A stretch of 35,561 nucleotides of DNA from Planctomycetota bacterium (lineage in GTDB: Bacteria > Planctomycetota > Uabimicrobiia > Uabimicrobiales > JABWCH01): positions 15,439 to 50,999 of the forward strand of contig JAGOMP010000016.1 of assembly GCA_017993505.1 (NCBI GenBank), written 5' to 3'. The notes beneath the pieces were generated by a model. It had not been told where the DNA came from and did no database searches. It saw nothing but the letters and a program-made list of their open reading frames with translations. Both the position numbers and the translations under genes were made by a program. This document shows, one piece after another, positions 33,077-35,561 of the stretch; the first letter of the stretch is position 1; each line of letters begins with the position of its first letter.

Positions 33077-34402
33077 TTATAAAAGTCCCATCCAATGTGC
33101 AATGATAGGACCATGACCAGACATATTAAGCATAACAGGAATCAATAGTACGCCCATACAATTCATTCTACGAGAATGAAAAAAAACAGGAATCATACCA
33201 ATACCTGTACTCACAAGCATGACTGCAATTCCAGGGAAACCTCCCATGTAATATACAACACTTGTAATAAATATAAAAGTAAATATAGAAATGAAACGGT
33301 AATTTATTTTTCCAATGAGCCAAATCACTGCTTTTGTACCATACAACATAGTAAAGAAACTAATGGCTCCTGAGATACCAATCACTGCAAGTGCAATATA
33401 ATAATCAGAGTGACCATGAGATGTATAGACACCTTGTAACATATAAGCCATACCACCTCGAGTGAAGGATGCACCAGGTACAAATAAAAGTAAAAATCCA
33501 CCTACATAATATACTACTTTGGATGCACCTTGCGAAACAATAAACATACGTTCGTCTCTTTGAGCAGTAGCATGTCCTGCCAACATACCGCCAATACCAC
33601 CTGTAACAATAGGGAAAATCGCAGCAAAAATTCCACCTAAACAACCAGCACCTGCACCTCGTAAAAACACACGAGGAGTGACATCTAGGCTTTCAGCAAT
33701 ATGTTGTTTTGGTGGTTCTGTTTTAGAAATAATATTTTGTAATACCCAAGGAATAGCAAAAAGCCCTACAAATGTAGGCATAATATTTTGAAACGAAATC
33801 TCTATAGGCATCATAGGCTTATACATCACAATAAAACCTAATATACCTGACAATAGAAGCGTCAATAAACCTGCCCATAAATTTTTCCAACCATTGAAAA
33901 AACGTAACCATCTTGTTTTTTCACGGTTTTCACCCTTAGGCCATTCTGCCATAATCATGAAAGCTAAAATACACCCTAAAACCCAATGCATATAGGGTGA
34001 AACAATTGTACGAAGAGCAGGCAAAAAATAGGGGAAAATAAACGAGGCTAAAAGTAAAAAAGCAATTCCACCTAAACTTCCTACAGCTGTCAACATAGCA
34101 GTTTCAAAACCTCTGCCTTGCATCAAAGCTCGTGTTCCTGGCATAGTAACAAAAATAGCACTTTCATCAGGAGCACCTAGGAAAATAGATGGAATTGTAT
34201 TCAAAATAGAATATGCCACGATTAAAGACATCATAAAGGCAATTAAAATTGAGCTAGAAATAAGACCTTCACGAATAACAGGTAAAGCAAAAAGTAAAGC
34301 AAATCCGGCAACATTATAAATATGAAGCGCGGGGAGACAGGCCATTACGGACGCTATGAGCGTTCCAACTACAATAGCACCCAAGAGACCGATAATTTCC
34401 AT
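33077..34402 (-). CDS. TctA/DUF112-type tripartite tricarboxylate transporter permease
   Basis: A large membrane permease of 441 residues with ~11-12 hydrophobic helices. The motif SIPSIFLGAPDESAIFVTMPG (about 75-95), GRGFETAMLTAVGSLGG, and GAGCLGGIFAAIFPIVTGGIGGMLAG match TctA-like or archaeal-type DUF112 permeases. No tctB or tctC gene lies next to it. The ATG at 34400-34402 has GGAAAGG six bases upstream; an upstream TTG is rejected. A clear promoter lies 22 bases beyond. Substrate unknown. Confidence 0.8.
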   Translation of the reverse strand: MEIIGLLGAIVVGTLIASVMACLPALHIYNVAGFALLFALPVIREGLISSSILIAFMMSLIVAYSILNTIPSIFLGAPDESAIFVTMPGTRALMQGRGFETAMLTAVGSLGGIAFLLLASFIFPYFLPALRTIVSPYMHWVLGCILAFMIMAEWPKGENREKTRWLRFFNGWKNLWAGLLTLLLSGILGFIVMYKPMMPIEISFQNIMPTFVGLFAIPWVLQNIISKTEPPKQHIAESLDVTPRVFLRGAGAGCLGGIFAAIFPIVTGGIGGMLAGHATAQRDERMFIVSQGASKVVYYVGGFLLLFVPGASFTRGGMAYMLQGVYTSHGHSDYYIALAVIGISGAISFFTMLYGTKAVIWLIGKINYRFISIFTFIFITSVVYYMGGFPGIAVMLVSTGIGMIPVFFHSRRMNCMGVLLIPVMLNMSGHGPIIAHWMGLL

Positions 34403-34423
34403 AACTAACCTTTCCAATCAGGA

Positions 34424-34452
34424 ATTATGTCATTCTCTACTTTATTTGTCAA
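34424..34452 (-). promoter_or_regulatory. sigma70-type promoter of the permease gene
   Basis: On the minus strand TTGACA (34447-34452) is followed 17 bases later by CATAAT (34424-34429), near-consensus in sequence and spacing. Transcription should begin near 34417, leaving a leader of ~15 bases before the ATG at 34402. Confidence 0.75.
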
Positions 34453-34540
34453 ATGTATTATACCTTTATAAATAAAATGTATTATACCTTTATACATTTT
34501 ATCTTTATACATTTCTATTTATAGACATTTGACAAATAAA
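34441..34540. repeat. perfect 16-bp inverted repeat around the permease promoter
   Basis: TTTATTTGTCAAATGT (34441-34456) is the exact complement of ACATTTGACAAATAAA (34525-34540), with 68 bases between. Inside lies a second hairpin (AAAATGTAT at 34474-34482 with ATACATTTT at 34492-34500) and two copies of AAATGTATTATACC. The left arm contains the -35 box. This may be an operator or a cruciform. Confidence 0.85.
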
Positions 34541-34630
34541 AAGAGTCTCCTAGATTCAAATCTATATCAAAAATAGAAAAATTTCCAAATGTAACATTAC
34601 ATTGGTTTGTTCCTAATATTTTTTTTACAT

Positions 34631-35557
34631 TTATAGTTCATTAGGAACCACAGAAGCACTATAAATGTGTTTTTCATCAATTTTTGTCAAAACAATTTGA
34701 TTTTCTAAAGTTTCTAACTTAATATTTTTCACAACATGATTCATTTTCATAATTTTAAAACATAAACTTGCCATAGAAAATGCAGAATAGCTCCATATAG
34801 CAAATTCTTGTTTTTGGAAAGAATGATCCATTTCTTGAATCCACTGATCTTCTTCTTTATTATAATAAATCAATTTTGTTTTTAATAAATCTTCTTCTTC
34901 TTCCATAGCAATACTATGAGAAGAAATTTTTGGAATAGGAGCAACACTTGTTGCACCAGCTTGGACTTTTTCTACAACTATTTTCTCTGCAGTTTCTTCT
35001 TTGGCTTCTTTTGCCGCAGTTTCTTTTCCTGCAGTTTTTTCTGTAGCAGTTTCTTCATCATCGGCAGTTTTGTCTTCTGCTTCTTCTTTATCATCAGTTT
35101 CTTTTATAGCTTCTTTTTCAGTAGCAATTTCTTCTTTAGATTTTACTACAGTTTCTTCTTTATCTGTAGCTTCTTCGTCTAAAGTTTCATCGTCTACTTC
35201 TTCATCTAGAGTTTTATCGTCTGCTTCTTCGTCTAAAGTTTCATCGTCTGCTTCTTCGTCTGAAGTTTCATCTTCTGCTTCTTCGTCTGAAGTTTCAATG
35301 TCTGCTTCTTCATCTGAAGTTTCATCGTCTGCTTCTTCGTCTAAAGTTTCATCGTCTGCTTCTTCGTCTGAAGTTTCATCTTCTGCTTCTTTGTCTGAAG
35401 TTTCATCGTCTGCTTCTTCGTCTAAAGTTTCATCGTCTGCTTCTTCGTCTGAAGTTTCATCGTCTGCTTCTTCGTCTGAAGTTTCTTCGTCTTCTTCTTC
35501 TTCTGAATCTTCTTCTTCTTCTTCTTCTTCTAAATTTTCTTTGTCTTCTTCTTCTTC
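34631..35557 (-). CDS. acidic repeat protein with C-terminal globular domain, start unresolved
   Basis: The minus-strand frame is open from a TAA at 35558-35560 to the stop at 34631-34633, ~308 codons. The left part (codons for about 34631-34920) looks globular (WIQEMDHSFQKQEFAIWSYS, KNIKLETLENQIVLTKID) and vaguely like a Roadblock/LC7 domain, which is speculative. The right part is made of Glu/Asp-rich 9-residue repeats (ETSDEEADD) ending in an EEEE run. No ATG, GTG or TTG occurs before the ATG at 34906, so either only 91 residues are made, or a frameshift in the repeat hides the real start. The plus-strand Ser-rich frame over the same DNA is considered an artefact. Confidence 0.5.
   Translation of the reverse strand, partial: EEEEDKENLEEEEEEEDSEEEEDEETSDEEADDETSDEEADDETLDEEADDETSDKEAEDETSDEEADDETLDEEADDETSDEEADIETSDEEAEDETSDEEADDETLDEEADDKTLDEEVDDETLDEEATDKEETVVKSKEEIATEKEAIKETDDKEEAEDKTADDEETATEKTAGKETAAKEAKEETAEKIVVEKVQAGATSVAPIPKISSHSIAMEEEEDLLKTKLIYYNKEEDQWIQEMDHSFQKQEFAIWSYSAFSMASLCFKIMKMNHVVKNIKLETLENQIVLTKIDEKHIYSASVVPNEL
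35169..35492 (-). repeat. 27-bp acidic coding minisatellite, ~12 copies
   Basis: Twelve units of 27 bases (nine codons, D/E-T-S/L-D-E-E-A-D-D) can be counted. Three-unit higher-order patterning is visible: units with AAAGTTTCATCG recur about every third unit from ~35235. The repeat reads open on both strands: acidic on the minus strand, Ser-rich on the plus strand. Confidence 0.85.
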
Positions 35558-35561
35558 TTAA

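Noticed and set aside
35001..35561. Ser-rich plus-strand ORF of 186 residues
   Set aside because: It mirrors the acidic GAA/GAC-rich minus-strand repeat; serine homopolymer with no other protein features and no ribosome binding site. Its TAA at the window edge is noted but does not make it convincing.

Overview
The window is AT-rich (roughly one third G+C by eye) and comes from a bacterium with a large, low-complexity-tolerant proteome. A long multidomain Ser/Thr kinase, a HEAT-repeat protein, a calcineurin-like phosphatase of divergent type, a CdsA with a DxxD variant signature and a ClpC suggest Planctomycetota or another PVC-type lineage. This is inference from protein style, not a phylogeny. 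No tRNA, rRNA, CRISPR array, transposase or integrase was recognised.

Layout. 1-4057: adenine deaminase (ade) and an OPT-family transporter, both minus strand; ade is flanked by duplicated pieces of its own 3' and 5' ends. 4188-14007: the most striking part, a head-to-tail minus-strand array of nine recognisable copies (seven full length, one N-terminally truncated, one internally deleted) of a four-helix membrane protein carrying two DUF3592-like beta domains, plus ghost copies reduced to flanks. 14047-25172: a long minus-strand run, in transcription order: divergent metallophosphatase, WPF-repeat lipoprotein, small coiled-coil lipoprotein, unknown protein, ClpC, RsfS, a membrane-anchored scaffold with Thr-acidic motifs, a HEAT-repeat protein, CdsA, leading into the array. 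25475-31899: the only plus-strand block, an apparent operon of an Npt-like MFS transporter, a Ser/Thr kinase, a UDP-GlcNAc-type dehydrogenase and a small protein, closed by a strong bidirectional terminator. 31963-35561: minus-strand YdjM-like membrane protein, a TctA-like permease with a good sigma70-type promoter inside an inverted repeat, and an acidic 9-residue-repeat ORF running to the window edge.

How it fits together. The minus-strand run mixes proteostasis (ClpC), ribosome hibernation (RsfS), phospholipid synthesis (CdsA) and envelope proteins. The array directly follows cdsA in the same direction and may be co-transcribed with it. The array's scars (fusion, microhomology deletion, ghost copies, a long identical block, and hypervariable acidic/basic loops at equivalent places) show a gene family being actively shuffled. 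It is the best candidate for an undescribed system here; its function cannot be read from sequence.
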